Assembly (NCBI GenBank): GCA_026874595.1
Contig: CM049308.1
Location: 24,640,367 to 24,704,366 of the forward strand
Reading direction: 5' to 3'
Length of the DNA: 64,000 nucleotides
Source of the DNA: Sipunculus nudus
Taxonomy: Eukaryota > Annelida > Sipuncula > Golfingiida > Sipunculidae
Shown: positions 10,901 through 22,496 of the stretch, piece by piece
Numbering within the stretch: the stretch's first letter is position 1
How the letters are laid out: every line of letters begins with the position of its first letter
Notes under the pieces: generated by a model
What the model was told of the DNA's origin: nothing
What the model saw: only the letters and a program-made list of their open reading frames with translations
Databases searched by the model: none
Program-made: the position numbers and the translations under genes

Positions 10901-13900
10901 AAGTTTTCTGTTACCCATTTCCATCAAGCTATAGGACTCCGAAGTATCCCTCAAAATAATGGAAAATTTGATACAAAAGCTGAAGTATCTGAACAACTAA
11001 TGCAGAGATCACCATGATTCTTTGCATGCATATTAACCATTAAGTGTTTTTGTTAGTTTCTGCAGACTGGTGGAGCCACCTTTCTTTTTTTTAAAGTTTA
11101 CGCATTTTTTTTTCTAATTTTGAGATATATAAATACAGACACAATCTTGGCCTGTTGGTTAATCCGTTTGATGCTTCAGTTGAATGGGTATATACTACCA
11201 TTCAGATGATAAAATTTCCTTTTGCCAATCTCTTCCCAGTCAGCTGAACGTCATGACCCATGGGTCACTTGTTTTTATTAGTTCCACCAAATCTTCTCAG
11301 TGTAACGGGGGCGGATCCTATGTTAAATTTGCGGTACTCAAATTTATATGAAAAATACACGGAAGATCATCATAGTTACATTACATCTTATACAATCCTT
11401 ATAGATAGGGTAAAATTTGGGAATATTTGGTTCTATTTAATTAACATCATCATGAGAAATGTAAAATTACCTTGGTGATCTCTTTAATGTAAACATTTGT
11501 AATTAAAAGATGACTATTTGCCAGTCAACGACATGTAGTTAACTTAAGTTAATTTATTGTTAAAATGACCATTTTGGTTGCTTTAGTTTCATGTTGTCTT
11601 GGAAGTTTTGTTTATTTTTGTAGGATATATTTTGATAAATACTCACCAATGCCACTTGCTTTTTCCGGATATGATTCTAAGGTTTCATTAAATGTGTTGA
11701 AAAGTAACGCACATTCTATTTGTTCTAATGATTTTGAAATATTTGTTTTATCTTCAACAGTCTGTTAAATTTTACCCATTTTGTCAGTTCGTATATGTGT
11801 TCATTCGAAAGCTCTTCCCGTGGTCTGATAATATTAAGTAAACAGCTGAAAGGAAAGTGATCGGACGGATCATCTGATAATACACAGCATCCGAATACCT
11901 TATGAAGTAGACAACTACTGATAATTACACAATCAACTACACTGCAACCAAAAGGAGTTAATCACATAATTAAGCCTGCTGGTATATCTGGTATATCTGT
12001 TATATTTACAGTGCTAGCATTAAAATCACCGAGGAGAATTAAATTCATCAAATTCTGCTAAAGTATCTACCTATAAATTTTCCATCCTGTTGAAACCATT
12101 TATTTCAACTTCATCCACATAGAATGATGAACCTACTGGCACAATATAGCAGCAAATTATGGCCAACTCTTTATCTTCATTAATTAAGGTACCATCATAC
12201 CCTTTAACTTCTGTTGCACGTAAACTAAGACCTCTTCTCTCCCTATACTCTTTCTGACTATTCCATCACCATACTACCCGTGGAATGCGTCAGAAAATTC
12301 ATTATCAGTGGTTGCTCATGTCTTAGTAATACATACAATACTGTGATTATTTATCAATTCTTTAACTTCTATTGATTTTATTTTGTTCTTTAGTCCATGT
12401 GTATTCCATGTTGCTATTTATGCATTAGCATTTTTGCTAGTGCTGGACTAGTTTACATATGGGGGAAAATTAAATTAAGGTTGAAAAATATGACAAACAG
12501 AAACTGGTTTTTATCCATTTGCATGAGGGAAAAAATCCTACTGGTGCAAATAATATTACAGAAGATATGTCTGAAATAATGTGTGCAATAGAAAATCACG
12601 GACTGAAGTCTGTTTGCCATATATGATTTTGAGCAAGTCTGTATTTCAATAGGTCAGAAGCCCTCATAGGCAGCAATGATCTCTGTGAGTTTGAGAAAGA
12701 TCAAGCATATTGTTGCGAAAGAGAATCAACGATAGTGCTCTGGTGGCCATATTGGAATTCCGACAGGTCTCCAATCATCTCTGTGTATATGAGATAGATC
12801 TTGTTGAGATATCGCGCTTAAAAGAATATCCCTGCTCTGGGAGCCATATTGGAATTCTGACAGGTCTGTTATTAAAAAGGGATTAATCCCTGAGAAAATG
12901 ATAAATTTCAAGCATGTTCTTGTTGAGATATCCGGTGCGAAAGAAAATCACCCATTATGATCTGTTGGCCATATTGGAATTCCGACAGGTCTCCAATCAT
13001 CTCTGTGTATATGAGATAGATCTTGTTGAGATATCGCGCTTAAAAGAATATCCCTGCTCTGGGAGCCATATTGGAATTCTGACAGGTCTGTTATTAAAAA
13101 GGGATTAATCCCTGAGAAAATGATAAATTTCAAGCATGTTCTTGTTGAGATATCCGGTGCGAAAGAAAATCACCCATTATGATCTGTTGGCCATATTGGA
13201 ATTCCGACAAGTCTGTAATTCAATAGGTCTGAAGTCCCCGTATGTACCAATCATCCCTGTGAAATTTGGAAAGCTGAAGTATGTTGTTGTTGTTGTTGAG
13301 TTATCACGTGCGAAAGAAAATCAGCGATTGGGTTGTGGTTGCCATATTGGACTATTGACAGGTCTGTAATTTAATAGGTCAAGAGCCCTCATATGAACAG
13401 GAAAAGTAGACAGGCAGAGTTCCGAAACATTTTCACTGAATAATTAACTTGCTCTTTAGTAGGCTGATTGACAACATAAATAGTTATAATTATATCCATG
13501 TAATAATGTATGCTGTCACCATTACCTTTATTTAGTTAATTATTCAGTTGATGGTAAGCCTACATTTGTTATAATTTACATGAAACATGTCTGCGTTGTA
13601 TACATGTTAACAAAATTAAAAAGGCGTGCTTAAACGCGTTAGTTCTGCACAATACTTGATAAATAAATACATCCTGCTCCATTAATCTGGCCGCTTGTTA
13701 AACTGAATTAACTTCATACTTGAAAGTAAAGTTTGAGCATCAGCAGACTTCTGTATTCCATGTGCTGCAAAATAAAGGCCTTGATCGAACACTTTTAGAT
13801 TACACATTAACTATCAATAATTTAAAGGGGCCCAATCACCTATAAAGCATGTTGAGTTAACAGAAAAATAGCTTCTTCCCTCTAAAATAAATATGTACCT

Positions 13901-15291
13901 ACCAAAATATTGGCTTGAAAGCATTTGCTTATTTCTGTAAACGAGTGTTAAAACAGTGGACTTGGCGCGATCGCAGGTGTCAACATAAACACAGTGCCTA
14001 CGGACGTGGGTAGCGCGGAGCGACAACACGTGTCAATCAGGATTTGCCCTGACTGACTTGGCCAAAAAATGTAATAATTGTTCCCGCTAGTTGAAATACC
14101 GCAAATTGCCCCTCTTAATCGGACCTCCGGTCACGCGGCCTTGTTATGGTATACAGACATACATGCACTGTGTTTACCAACACGCAGAACCATAACAGAT
14201 GTTAAACAGCCGTATGCGAGTGAATGAGACTGTGTGCTTGGATGGTTCTGCTCGGAAATTTTTGTATAAAGCAAAACTGAACTATTAGTGTGAAGGAAAA
14301 GGCATAGAATTGCTCCTGATTATGCCCCTTTAATTTATTCATCGGTACTGCCATAGTAATTGCAGGATCCAAACCCTGAATACCATGAATATTTCGTGGA
14401 ACTATTTCTTAAATGAAAGCCAGTATACAATACTACAACTGTCAATTGTGGTACTTTTATTACAATTTGAAAAATCTTTCCAATAGCAACCGCACTATAC
14501 TGTGTACGAGTGTTTTTTAGGCTCACAAGGGGGGGGGGCATAGGGGTAATGGTGGTTATATCAATTGTTGTATAATCAGTTAAAATAATTGGTATACTGC
14601 AACATTCAGATGAAATTGTTGGTATATACTGCAGTATGCTAAAGTAAAATGTATTTAAGTGAAATACATATATGTAATGTCTGGTATATTGCAGTATATA
14701 GTGAATTTAAAAGTCCACGCAGATACGGATGAAATTGTTTGTATACTGTGATATATCAAACGCAGACTCTAAATAATTGAATCAGTCAGGGAATATTTCT
14801 TGATAAATATAACAAATATTACAATCGAATAGACTGGAACAGTCGGCAAGCTAGAAGTGAGGCTCTACGGGCAAGACCTAGGACTGGCATAAGCCTAAGA
14901 CGCCTAGCCAAAGTTTTTACCAGAAGGATGCGTTCTCTCTACCCAGGAGAGAATGGATAATGGTCATGGGCGGCAGGCAAATGTAGAAAGAATTACCCTC
15001 TAGCGCTTATTATGGCTGCTTGTATTATTATGTCCTGGGGGGGGGGGGGGGCAGGAATACAAAATGTAAAGCCGGAGATGAGACTGATATCGCCGATTAT
15101 ATTTGACTTTAATGTAATCGTCCTCCTCGGCTAGTATTTGAGCAAATAGGATTACTATTCAGTTTCATTTATTTCAGGTCGAGATATCCAAACGTTATAC
15201 TCAATCATTAAATTTTTTACTGGTATAACTTGGAAGAAAATGATGAATACGTACCGGCAAGCAGCGCAGCAAGGACGATGACGAACTTCAT
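7901..15291 (-). CDS. Gene A: secreted 8-cysteine peptide, 70-aa precursor
   Basis: Two coding exons: 15255-15291 (ATG at 15291; 12 codons plus one base; donor G/GTACGT) and 7901-8076 (acceptor TATTTCCAG; TGA at 7903-7901), joined across a 7.2-kb phase-1 intron. The signal peptide is MKFVIVLAALLAVSLS, predicted to be cut before Gln. The 54-residue mature peptide has 8 Cys in the pattern C-x7-C-x7-C-x5-C-x7-C-x5-CC-x9-C with CPNPGDNGC, and the sequon NAT after CCYQ. It differs from B and C at six mature positions, including DCQSRDG where they have ACQTPEG. The family is not recognised; the CC doublet recalls WAP domains but the spacing does not fit. Secretion is inferred from the signal peptide. 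The intron contains several transposon relics. Confidence 0.8.
8061..8225 (-). repeat. 35-bp acceptor minisatellite, gene A (about 4 units)
   Basis: Degenerate 35-bp units, gene-sense core GCGTATAATTGCAG then TCAGCCTCTCACAGAATTC, lie directly upstream of exon 2. The exon itself starts inside the last unit, so each unit is a copy of the 3' splice site and first exon bases. Confidence 0.75.
8471..8581 (-). other. Conserved intronic pseudo-exon, gene A copy
   Basis: On the minus strand, TCTTTGCAG at 8590-8582 is followed by an open stretch reading VQNVYHSSKE...NLTD...GLIPRKY. Homologues occur in introns of B, C (twice) and D. Its frame relative to the acceptor differs between copies and does not match the phase of exon 1, and most differences change amino acids. 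It is therefore treated as non-coding or a dead exon, with a possible splicing role. Confidence 0.5.
9494..9545. promoter_or_regulatory. CRE-like cluster in intron 1 of gene A
   Basis: Two perfect TGACGTCA palindromes (9497-9504, 9537-9544) plus CGACGTCA between them. The cluster is conserved in the introns of B, C and D. TGACGTCA is the classical CREB/ATF site; activity here is inferred only from conservation. Confidence 0.5.
9697..11247 (+). repeat. Four-unit 341-bp repeat array bounded by 11-bp inverted repeats
   Basis: Four diverged monomers begin near 9785, 10127, 10470 and 10813, each with GGCACAAATCGTAAC-like, TTCATTCTTG-like and AAATTAGGTCTCTGTTACCC-like blocks. A (GTCC)n tract precedes them. 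TCAGCTGACTG at 9697-9707 and its inverse CAGTCAGCTGA at 11237-11247 frame the array, suggesting a composite non-autonomous element that carries a satellite. Confidence 0.7.
11560..12425 (-). pseudogene. Non-LTR retrotransposon endonuclease (APE-type) relic
   Basis: Reading the minus strand from about 12420 gives ATWNTHGLKNKI and later ITKT (endonuclease start), then SSFYVDEVEINGF, LGDFNASTV (about 12024-11998) and DDPSDHFPF (about 11875-11845). WN.hGL, GDFN and SDH are signature motifs of the apurinic-type endonuclease domain of LINE ORF2. Stops and frameshifts make it a relic. It lies inside intron 1 of gene A, same strand. Confidence 0.75.
12430..13385. repeat. Dispersed repeat R2 with an internal 222-bp tandem duplication
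   Basis: A near-exact 222-bp unit is repeated (about 12745-12966 and 12967-13188) with the motif GCCATATTGGAATTCCGACA at its start, then a diverged partial third. The CTGGACTAGTTTACATATGG stretch at the left end recurs at about 44408, so R2 also occupies 44.4-45.0 kb. Short ORFs here are repeat shadows. Confidence 0.8.
13826..14329. mobile_element. MITE flanked by TTAA (piggyBac-like target)
   Basis: AAGGGGCCCAATCACC near the left end and the inverted AGGGGCATAATCAGG on the right are imperfect terminal inverted repeats. TTAA flanks at 13822-13825 and 14330-14333. Relatives lie at 33972-34436 and, truncated, at 21683-21777. Confidence 0.65.
14820..15250 (-). other. Conserved 5' part of intron 1, gene A
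   Basis: Blocks shared with B (25.84-26.38 kb), C (49.38-49.90 kb) and D (60.56-61.10 kb), including CAAGCTAGAAGTGAGGCTCT (plus strand) and a G/C homopolymer at 15039-15052. No coding potential is conserved. Confidence 0.5.
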
Positions 15292-15371
15292 GATGAAGAA
15301 TCTCTTCTTGTTGTCTTCGGGCTACAAAACTTTAAAACAGGTTTTTGAGTGTCCTGCTCAGCCGTCCCTCT

Positions 15372-15536
15372 TATATATATAGCAAAGTCCACCCTGGGAA
15401 AACAACAGGTCTCTGGGAGAACAAGCATATGGTTCCCACATCACAGCCAACATCATCTTAAAATAGAATGGCGAAGATTTTTGTTTAAATCTATTGATCG
15501 TTTGATCTAGAATAGTAACAAGGTATGGGAACTTCC
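15372..15536 (-). promoter_or_regulatory. Gene A promoter: TATA box and kappa-B site
   Basis: The TATA box lies at about 15382-15372 in gene sense, about 85 bases before the ATG, preceded by a block (ACCTGTTGTTTTCCCAGGG) conserved in all four A-D promoters. GGGAACTTCC (15527-15536, plus strand) is a perfect GGGRNNYYCC kappa-B decamer about 245 bases upstream of the ATG. Confidence 0.65.
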
Positions 15537-15994
15537 AAAAAATGCGTTCTTCCGTACACTTAGCTCAAGGGATATATATAAAATATTTATTTATGTCAAA
15601 TGCTTATAGCAAGGGTCTCTTGATAATTTCTTAACTGTTGTCGTGCAATTGGTGTCAGTAATTAAGACATTATTTGAAATACTATTTTTTACAATCATTA
15701 CGATTTTTTTTTAATTTAATTTTTTTTTTATTTATTTAAAATTTGCAAATATAGCTAACCCCTTTAAGTCCTTTTATGCAGCTGAACTTGTTTATAGAGC
15801 TGATGTACGCAAATTAAGGACACATATCTTTAGACCGCAGTGGTATCAGTTATCAAATTATGTAAACCACTGATACACATACTTGATCATCCAGACACAC
15901 AATCAGAGATATAAAATAAAGTTCAGCAGATCCACAACCATGCCAAGTTTAAAGTAAGTCAACCCATCAGGTTCTTTAATACTTTTATGGAAAC

Positions 15995-16340
15995 TAGAAA
16001 TCTGCATTCTACTGAATGCAAGCCTCCGCCATGTGGGGCCCCAGATTGTGGGATGCTCCCCCAACCCGTGTTTGCATTCAATTATTTGCCCAAAAGCCCA
16101 GGTTCCTTCATGCATAAGTAACTGTACATTTGTGAATATTTATTGATGACGTCCTGGAATCCGACTCATGTGTCGGATCCACACCAAAGTCAAATTGGTT
16201 CTTCATTGGCGCATTCCCGAAATACCCTGCAAATTTCAAGAGATTCCGTTAATGATTGATAAGTTATGATGTGAACAAACACAGGGGTCCGCCAATATTG
16301 CTAACGGGCAAGTTAGGATTCCTTAGAATGCAGATTTCTA
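15995..16340. mobile_element. MITE with perfect 17-bp inverted ends
   Basis: TAGAAATCTGCATTCTA (15995-16011) and its exact inverse (16324-16340) bound 346 bp; the outer TA may be a Tc1/mariner-type target duplication. Diverged partial relatives occur near 26.81-26.99 kb and 41.57-41.79 kb. It lies about 700 bases upstream of the gene A start. Confidence 0.7.
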
Positions 16341-19039
16341 TTTATTCATGAAATCATTCCTTTGCTTTTCGACGTTTGACGTTACATGCATGGAAAAACA
16401 TGTACGACCGGTAGGCTGCAGTATAAATGACTTTTCGTCTGTGCTGGTTGGATTTTTATTCGTGAAGTTTAAATTTCGCGATAGTATACTTTTCGCGAAC
16501 GTAATGAATTTAAAACCCTCGCGTTTAAAAATACAACGGCAGTATTTTTTTACATAGGTCATACAATATACCCTTCACACATTTTGTAAACTATCACGTC
16601 AAAGAAAAATGTGTACAATTTATACTAATCACATTTCACTGATATTATTTAAATTATAATTCAAAACTGCTATACTCGTGCACAACAGCTACAATATATT
16701 ATATAAAGAATAAATGTATTTCAGTGGTTTATACGGATGACAAATATTTTCCCCCATTATTCATTTTAATACTAAAAATACAAATTTACCGCCTGTATAA
16801 ATTGTGTTCTTATTTTGTCCAATTTTTTAACCTGTGCAGTAATCTGACATTTTACATTTGTTCATTTTATATACTGATATTAAATTATTTGTGTTCTGAT
16901 TATATATAGTAAACAAACATTTTAAATGTAAGGAGCCCCTGATTTATTATAAAAGGTAATTCTTTATTGGAAACCATCTGAGCATTAGTGTGTTCAAGGT
17001 TGAAAGGGATACTGCTCCATTTGATTTCATCCAATCTATACATTTCTATATTATTTTGTTTATGAAAATTCACAAGAACATAGGTCCTTTGTCTCTTTGA
17101 TTATATAGAGTGTTGCGACCGAAGCCGTCTCTCGACTATTGATTGGTGTTCCTCGCTTGGGTCTCCCCCTGTAGGCTGGACGTCAGGGCTACCCCTGTCA
17201 TTAATGTCTTCATTGTGCCAAGCAAACGGGTTTTGACAGGGCCCTTTGTCTTGTATTATCGATAACATTAGAATAAAACGCGCGGGCAGTATCCCATTAG
17301 TGGTCAAGTGACTCGTACTGCCCTGTAAAAAGGAATAAATTATTGGTCCCAGTCGTATTTATTTTTCTCTGATAAATCCATTATATTTCACATCCTCACC
17401 TCGTTATAAATTTAGTCACCTGGAATTTCGGCTTTTATGGATCTCCGTTCAAGAAAAACTCAGACTTCCAGATAAACGCAAGTGGGTTGATTATTCAAGT
17501 ACATTCATGCTATCTGATAAGAATAAAGTTAGAGATATGAACAATACGTTATACTTAGACAAATACCCTTTTCCTGTAACGCATTCATAAAGCTTCAACG
17601 ATGATAGAAAAGGGGAAACCAATATACTTTACAGTTTAATATACGCATGCCCAACCGAGCATTCTGGGTAAAATCATAGCATTATCCTACTATAATTTGA
17701 GGATTTGGTCGCAAATAAAGCGTTTTTCCGCACTAAAATTTGTCGATATACGTCCCCCTTGGTATGTACGTCGTGACTGAATACAGGCCTAACTAACATA
17801 ACAGACTGGCAAATAATAAATTTACAAAGTAAGAATGAGGCTGGGGTTTATTGACTCGGCACTGCAAAGTCATAATAGCACAAGGGAAGCCAGTATAGAA
17901 TCCGGCCTACATGGACGAGGTTAATGGTGTATACGGACGGACGTAATGATGTTTCATGTATTGGAGAAGTAAGAGGCATGTCGATGTCATATCATCAGGC
18001 ATGTCATGGCTTATTTGATTACTACTAATATGAGACGGTACAGTCAGTTTAGACCCATCTTGGAAATGAAGACCGGATTCTTTTCTCTGGCCGCACAAGG
18101 TACCAGGTAGCTTGAGGGTTTCCAAGTTAAAATAATTTTTCGTATTTTTGTGTATTTTTCATTATTCGCTCTAAACGCCTTTCCCTGCAAGAGTTTACCG
18201 GAAAGGCTTTATTACAATCCCTGTGTATATGTGTGTGTTAAAAAAATTATGGTTAGGGTGTCTGCGTGTATTTGTATAACCGAACTTAAGTGGACACGAT
18301 ATTGACTGCACACCAAACGCCCGAAGACCTTTTTTTCTGTGAGGAATAACACACGGGTCCTCGCAAACGAAAAGCTGTAAAAGCATTATTAAAGCATTAG
18401 AAAAGCTGGGAAAATTATTGGGAAGTTTCTTGCAAGTCATCAGAAAGAACGTTTTGTTGACATGTGTGTAACAGCGCCATCTATTGAGAGCTTTGCAAGA
18501 TGCTTAGTTAAACGTGTGCGTGAAAGCCAATTCCTCGATAATATGTTAAAACTGGTCATTCAACCTGTTTAGCGTTATCAGATATTATTTTGATCGTGAG
18601 AAATTAAAATAAGAACCTTATATTACCATGGATTTCAGGGGTAAACAGGAAACAAAAAAAATATATTTTCTTATCTACATGATAGGTATACCTTTTGATC
18701 TGTAAAGAAAAACTGTAAGCAGTTTGTTCTAAAATTTATAATGGACACAAAACGTTTTACATTGTAAAATAATTAATCATTCCATCCATTGAAAATATAT
18801 GTTAATATATGTTTATCGTTTGTAATATGTGCTTTGCGCTTATTGTATCGAGAAAGCATGTTGCATCATTATATTGTTACATTATTAATTGATTTCTTTT
18901 TAATCGTATTGCTTGTGTCTTGTTTCATTTTGGTAAAGATTACGAATTTACATAGAATTACAACATTAATCTAAACATATTATATCTTCACATACTTTAT
19001 GTACTTTTACTTGTACCGTGATGTCTTGTATAATGTTGT

Positions 19040-19116
<77 letters not shown>

Positions 19117-21650
19117 CTACAGGAAAGCATGTACATTAGCCTGATTGGCTACGTTTGAAATCATGTTAAAATAAATATGATTAAACCAAGTGTGCTTGAT
19201 AAGCTGAATGGTAGGTGCTCGCTATGACACGAAGACATGACATAAACTGAATGTCCTCGCAGATTGTCCTCGCAAGTTATGCATTAAGACAACGCATCGT
19301 TCTCACGTCTAACCAGCCTTCTTCTTTAAAAAAGTATGCGAGGATACATGCGTACCCTAAGTGTTTAGGATCTAAATAGCCCTTCTTGCTAAATCTTGAA
19401 AAACGGTTTGTCCTCTGAAGTATAATTTGAAAGTACGGTCCTCTCTTGTACGCATATACGCGTATGTTTGTGTGTGGAGGGGGGGGGGGGGGGGGGTACC
19501 TGCGTATGCATGTATGTGTGTGTAGACTCTTTCCACGGTCGTCCCCTGAGTTCGGGTCCGGTGAGGCAGTATCTCTGGTTTTGTTAATTGAAACACGATA
19601 CCTACCAGAGACCCCGATTAGAACATCCCTTAATTTTTAAGGATACGATGGATTTGTTTTAATTATTTTTGGTTTTATTATAGGAGATGTAACATTGATT
19701 AGAGATTATCTGTATGTGTCAATCAAACGGACCCAAACACTCAGGGGCAGCTTCCGTCGCCAGTCGTTGATGGAATATACATGTGTATTCTCGTATAATC
19801 CGCATTTCTTACAGATAGTGAGAAACGTAATAATAATGGAATTAATACACAGGCGGTCAGTGTTTGCGGTAATGTAGATATAAGTTGGTCCCCATTTTAG
19901 ATAATGCCAATATATCCTTGTTTTTCCTCATTCTAAATTATATGTGTTACCCGCTTCCGTGGAACGGGGGACATTGATTTGGGTCTGTCTGTTTGTCTGT
20001 CTTTCCCTCTGTCTGTCCGTCCATCAGGTTTTCGTTTCCGTCCGATAACTTTTCTAACTATTATCAGATTTCATTCAAATTTGGGTCAGTAATTGCTTCT
20101 ATGCATACCATGTTCAAGATTGATTTTGTGGTGTCTGTTTGAATATTTATTATCACCAGCTCCAAAAAAAAAAAAAAAAAGTTTTGTTTCCAATTCACAA
20201 CAAAAATTATGACATGTGGAAACATCTTCAAGGAACAATGAAAACTAAAACACAGGCCCTATGACGTGTAGAGACATCTTCAGGGGAAAATAAAAACGAA
20301 TACATTGAGAAGGCAAGCATAAAGATCATAGAAGCTAAAATAAAATGTGGCGAAAGCGGGGAGAGACATAAATTCCACGAGTTGGTTGTTTAACATAATT
20401 CAATATTTGACTGATACGCCTGAAAGGCAACGGTTGTCACCTTCTACACTACAACCATATATAATTACTAATTCTGAGATATCCTGCATCGTTACATTAA
20501 ACGTCTTTAACCATTCCATCATAATATAATATATACTTTTTCACATTATGACATTAACAGAATAGGTGATTAACAGTTTCTCATTTGGTAAAACAGTCTA
20601 ATAGCACCACTAATGGCTTTAGTTTTCCGCATAGCTTTATGACTCATGGGTCCATTGTTGTAGATTTGCCACTGGTATTTGCTCGAATATCATTTAAGGT
20701 ATGGCAATCAAGCTAACATAATTCAAATACAAATTCTTTCGGGTCACCCTACCCTTAGCTAAAAGTATAACCAAATGATATTGCCAAGGCGAGAATCTAC
20801 CTGCGGAGGCAGTTGGTGGCGATCGGACCCGTAACGTCAGAGACTAAATCAGGCGCTGTCCCTTCCCTGACCAAGATGTCAAATCAAAGTTACACACTTC
20901 GGTATAAGACGCGTATGTTTACTTAAAATATTCTAGTTTTGATTTTTAAACAGGAGATAGTAGCCTTTTTGCCAAACTGATCTACCAGCCTGCGTATGTA
21001 TAACATACACAAACGCCAGCACGAACGAACGCCGAGATATATTTATAGAGGAATGTAGACCCCAAAACGTGTGAATATTCCGGCAGTACACTTACCTATT
21101 ATGCCCCACCCTGTGATATTATATAAAAATATAAAGATTATAAATAGATTGTCGATTCCTTAGCAGATACTCTGAGGTACACTGCCCTAAAGTTTCCGCC
21201 CTGTAAAATATGTGGGGACAAGTTCGTGTGAACATTACACGTGTTTATTATATCGAGTTAAATAACCCATATATGCAACAATTATGAAATTTTTATCATA
21301 GGTGAACTACCAACTCTTTTTAAGTTATCATTTAACATATTTCTCAATCATTCAAAGATTTCTCTTTGATACGTGACATTCTTCTATTAATCTATTAATC
21401 AACTCTCGTTATTGTATTTGACAGTCACAATATAATAGATGTCAGTCTGGTGTTTTAGACTGAGGTATGAGTAATCCTGACTATACTCGGGAAGTAGTTC
21501 AATCAAAATCGGAAACCTACAACTATGTTTTCATTCGGTGTGATGAAACATTTCTGCTAAAATGAGTTCATTCAAGCATTTCATTGTGGTAATTGTGAAG
21601 AATAATATATTTGTAACAATGTCAACAAAGCATGCATTGAACGTGCTCTT
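16341..21650. other. Intergenic region between genes A and B
   Basis: No gene recognised. It holds a TA microsatellite, an 18-G run near 19479-19496, poly-A and (GTCT)n tracts near 20.0-20.2 kb in a stretch that looks like dispersed repeat, and only short non-conserved ORFs. Confidence 0.5.
19042..19117. repeat. TA microsatellite
   Basis: Almost pure (TA)n. Confidence 0.95.
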
Positions 21651-21682
21651 TTTTTTTCTTTCTGGCGACTCTAGATAATTAA

Positions 21683-21777
21683 AGGTGCCCATTCCCCTAC
21701 CTATTGAAAAAGAATTGATTAAATTCTGGCTTTCACTCTGCATATATTAGGGTGTAATTCTGGTTATGAAAAGTTTT
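21683..21777. mobile_element. Truncated copy of the TTAA MITE
   Basis: Left end AGGTGCCCATTCCCCTACC after TTAA, homologous to the start of 33972-34436, cut where the block B 3' flank begins. Confidence 0.55.
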
Positions 21778-22174
21778 TGAACAGCGCCCCCAGTTCAACG
21801 CAAAATGAAAATGCGAGGCCGATTCTGGGCAGTGTGAACAGCGCCATATAAGACGCGGTTGACCAGGTATAAGGAACAACCGTATTTTTTACCATCCTAC
21901 ATATATAAGAAAGTGCTGAATATATTCACTTTGATCATCAGCGATAATTTTATATAAGATACTGACTTTGCAATTATTATGGAGAGAACTATAGCTTATA
22001 TAAGAAACTGGCCAGATAGTGAGGTTTTGTTATAATTGTGGCTATGATTGGATGTAAAAAGCGGCCATTAGGTCAACCACTCTTTTGCGTAAACGCATAA
22101 CTTCAGTTCCTTCGATAATGATTATACTACGACAATTATCAGAGCCCTCATACATGTCACGACAACAACAACAA

Positions 22175-22247
22175 TCATATTGGTAATATTTTTTATTTGA
22201 TCCCCTTTCAGAATGACTCCATGGTTCTCTTAGATCCAGCTGATAAC
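22175..22247 (-). other. Gene B 3' UTR exon with polyadenylation signal
   Basis: Minus-strand acceptor ATATTTTAG with first exon base 22247; AATAAA at 22197-22192. The donor of the preceding exon is at 22481/22480 (GTAAGCGG). Homologous to the exons at 7575-7647 and 54061-54135. Confidence 0.65.
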
Positions 22248-22496
22248 CTAAAATATCAATTAAAGTGTTTAGTTTAACACTGATGTATCTTTAAAAAATA
22301 AGAATATGTGCTACATTTGTACAGCACAAAGAATCAATGTTGGCATTAAAGTTCCATTTATATACAGTCATACATTGTATATTATTTTAAATTACTATAC
22401 GTCAATCGATCCCTATAAATATTCATAATTTCATATGCATATACTTTGACCCTGTGCATAATCCAGTGCTGACCGCTTACCTAAGGTACGGCTGTC

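Noticed and set aside
12914-13369. Repeated ORFs beginning MFLLRYPVRKK
   Set aside because: They arise from the 222-bp tandem duplication of R2; no conserved protein.
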